A stretch of DNA of 7,989 nucleotides from Clostridiales bacterium (lineage in GTDB: Bacteria > Bacillota > Clostridia > Oscillospirales > Acutalibacteraceae). Each line of letters opens with the position of its first letter. The first letter of the stretch is position 1. This document shows positions 6,408 to 7,989 of this stretch, piece by piece. The DNA lies in the NCBI GenBank assembly GCA_019417145.1, contig DXVY01000069.1, forward strand, positions 1-7,989, given 5' to 3'. The notes under the pieces were generated by a model. It did not search any database. It saw only the letters and a program-made list of their open reading frames with translations, and had not been told where the DNA came from. The translations under genes were made by a program, and so were the position numbers.

Positions 6408-7070
6408 ATGATTGAGGCCAAAGGCATTTGCAAAACCTTTCCAAACGGCGTAAAGGCGGTCAGGGAGGTCTCCCTTACCATCGAGCCCGGCAGGATCTAC
6501 TGCATAATGGGTAAATCCGGGTCGGGCAAGACCACCCTGCTTCAACTTCTGGGGCTGCTGGATCCTCCAACCAAGGGGGAGCTTCGGATCGACGGGCAGC
6601 CGGCCCACCACCTGTCCGACGAGCAGTCGGCCCGCCTGCGCAACCAACGGATCGGCTTCATTTTTCAGTCCTTCTATCTCCACCCCTTTCTCACCGCCCT
6701 GGAAAACGTGATGGTTCCCATGCTTATAAACGACGGGATTCCAAAAAAAGCGTACCGGGAACGGGCGGCCGCTTTGCTGAACAGGGTGGACATGGCCCAC
6801 CGGACGGACCATTATCCAAGGGAACTGTCGGGAGGCGAGCAACAGCGGGTGGCCATTGCCCGGGCCCTGGCCAATGATCCGACCTATTTATTCGCCGACG
6901 AGCCCACCGGCAGCCTGGACGATGAAAACGAACAGAACATTTTGCGCATATTAAAGGATATCGCAAAGGAAAACAAAGCGGTGGTTCTGGTCACCCATGA
7001 CCAGACGGTGGAGGAGATCGCCCATGTGAAATACCGTCTGGCGGGAGGCCGACTGGAGGGAGAGATATGA
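6408..7070 (+). CDS. ABC transporter ATP-binding protein, MacB/LolD type
   Basis: This encodes 220 residues, the usual size for a stand-alone ATPase of the MacB/LolD group (COG1136). All ATPase motifs are present: Walker A GKSGSGKTT (35-43), Q-loop Gln87 in GFIFQSFYLHP, signature LSGGEQQRVAIARAL (140-154), Walker B YLFADEP with catalytic Glu165, D-loop GSLD (168-171) and H-loop His197 in VTHD. The segment FLTALENVMVPM after the Q-loop is typical of this group. It would drive the permease encoded next, with which it overlaps by ATGA (7067-7070). MacB-type systems act by mechanotransmission across the membrane rather than by a classical transport channel, and serve in peptide or toxin export, lipoprotein release or cell-envelope stress. 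Here the upstream secreted protein is the obvious candidate partner. The substrate cannot be read from the ATPase itself. Confidence 0.93.
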   Translation: MIEAKGICKTFPNGVKAVREVSLTIEPGRIYCIMGKSGSGKTTLLQLLGLLDPPTKGELRIDGQPAHHLSDEQSARLRNQRIGFIFQSFYLHPFLTALENVMVPMLINDGIPKKAYRERAAALLNRVDMAHRTDHYPRELSGGEQQRVAIARALANDPTYLFADEPTGSLDDENEQNILRILKDIAKENKAVVLVTHDQTVEEIAHVKYRLAGGRLEGEI

Positions 7071-7989
7071 GCTTTTTTTCCGTTTCCAAGGTCAGTCTAA
7101 CCCGACACAAAAAGGGCATGAAAATCACCACGGCCATCTACTGCCTGGCCCTTATTCTCACCATGCTGTCGACCATGACGGCGCTGACCCTAACCAACCA
7201 TCTGCATCGGGTCTATTCCACCGATTATATGTACAGAATGGTAGGCCTTAATTACGATACCAGTGCCTACTCAGAGGAGGAAATCCGCGATTGGCTCTCC
7301 TCCATCGAACATGTAGAGCTGATCACCCATTTCACCTCATCCCCGGCCCTATACATAAAAGAGATGGACGCCAAGCCGACATGGGAGGGGGGAACCTTCC
7401 AGGGCACCCCCCATTACGAGGGGGCGCCTCTGACCCTGATCGCCGGCCGGGCCCCCGAACCGGGGGAAACAAATGTGGTCCTGGCGCCCAGCCACATCAG
7501 CAACAATTACCTGACCGGCAGCGGGGACGGCCTGCTTCGGGAAGAGAAAGAGCTGATCCGGGGCGAAAGCCTGCTGGGCAGCGACATGATCCTTTTGTAC
7601 GGCGACGGGGAGGAGAAAACGCCCTATCCCTGTCGGGTCATTGGGGTATACGACAGCTTTGCCATGGGCATGAATGCCTATCAGCTCATTCTGCCACAAA
7701 AAGAGCTGGACCGGATCAATGAAGAAATGGGGTATGCTTTTACGTCTTCCCCCTATGTTTTGGTTGACGATTATGAAAACCTACCGGCAGTACAGGCGGC
7801 AATCAGCCAACGGGGATTTTATAACCATACTGCCAAAACACCTGGCGGCATAGCCGATATTACGCCGGCCATTCTGGCCTTCGGACTGCTGGCCGGGGGC
7901 GTCGCCCTGCTCATCGGCGCGCTGGCCGTTTCCATCACGGCCGCGGGGGCCATCCGGGAAAGGACCAAAGAGATTGGTATGCTCAAGGC
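7067..7989 (+). CDS. MacB/FtsX-family ABC permease, 3' end beyond window
   Basis: 307 codons are visible and the gene continues past the edge. The start ATG 7067 overlaps the ATPase stop and has GGAGGGAG upstream, so the two are translationally coupled. A first TM helix lies at about residues 18-41 after a basic cytosolic start. Residues 42-265 form a large extracytoplasmic domain corresponding to the MacB periplasmic core region. A second TM helix spans about 268-293. It runs into AAGAIRERTKEIGMLK, the conserved FtsX-domain stretch that contacts the ATPase. Two further TM helices are expected downstream. This TM, large domain, then TM layout fits MacB/FtsX proteins and not the bacitracin-type BceB permeases, in which the large domain lies between TM7 and TM8. 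No MacA-like adaptor gene is visible. Substrate unknown; export or sensing linked to the upstream secreted protein is inferred from position. Confidence 0.9.
   Translation, partial: MSFFSVSKVSLTRHKKGMKITTAIYCLALILTMLSTMTALTLTNHLHRVYSTDYMYRMVGLNYDTSAYSEEEIRDWLSSIEHVELITHFTSSPALYIKEMDAKPTWEGGTFQGTPHYEGAPLTLIAGRAPEPGETNVVLAPSHISNNYLTGSGDGLLREEKELIRGESLLGSDMILLYGDGEEKTPYPCRVIGVYDSFAMGMNAYQLILPQKELDRINEEMGYAFTSSPYVLVDDYENLPAVQAAISQRGFYNHTAKTPGGIADITPAILAFGLLAGGVALLIGALAVSITAAGAIRERTKEIGMLK

Noticed and set aside
7291..7722. 143-codon plus-strand open frame overlapping the permease
   Set aside because: It is a shifted-frame shadow with Gly/Arg/Pro-rich composition and no ribosome binding site, lying inside the well-supported permease reading frame.
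6408..7989. BceAB-type bacitracin resistance transporter
   Set aside because: The permease has one TM helix, a large outer domain of about 220 residues and then a TM helix entering the FtsX stretch. BceB has several TM helices before its large domain.

Overview
The window looks like chromosomal DNA of a GC-rich Gram-positive anaerobe of the Clostridia. An Oscillospiraceae-like organism is my inference. The evidence is strong AGGAGG-type ribosome binding sites, a lipobox lipoprotein, a single-pass membrane-anchored cell-wall amidase, U-tailed intrinsic terminators and no outer-membrane genes. No rRNA, tRNA, CRISPR array or insertion sequence was seen.

Layout. (1) 1-539, minus strand: the N-terminal part of a YcdX-type PHP-domain metal-dependent phosphatase, cut by the window edge. 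(2) About 540-792: a divergent intergenic region with a good sigma-A-type promoter for each direction. (3) 793-5656, plus strand: a two-gene cell-wall operon. The first gene encodes a lipoprotein with a GHL10/YddW-like glycosidase domain. Ten bases later comes a 1132-residue membrane protein with a cytosolic repeat-bearing tail, one TM helix, a degenerate GHL10-like domain, beta-rich domains and an intact C-terminal Amidase_3 domain. A perfect 13-bp terminator closes the operon. (4) 5709-5927: an AT-rich promoter region. (5) 5928-6338: a small, AT-rich, tyrosine-rich secreted protein of unknown family, followed at once by a strong hairpin terminator. (6) 6408-7989: a MacB/LolD-type ABC ATPase overlapping by ATGA a MacB/FtsX-type permease that runs off the window.

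Working together. The amidase would strip stem peptides from peptidoglycan, and GHL10 enzymes such as E. coli YddW (DigH) cut peptide-free (denuded) glycan strands. The two operon genes could therefore act in sequence on the wall. The second module, a secreted small protein plus a MacB-like ABC pair behind an internal terminator, resembles the layout of secreted-peptide or bacteriocin-like loci. The small protein is not recognised, so that role is a hypothesis. It is the best candidate here for an undescribed system.
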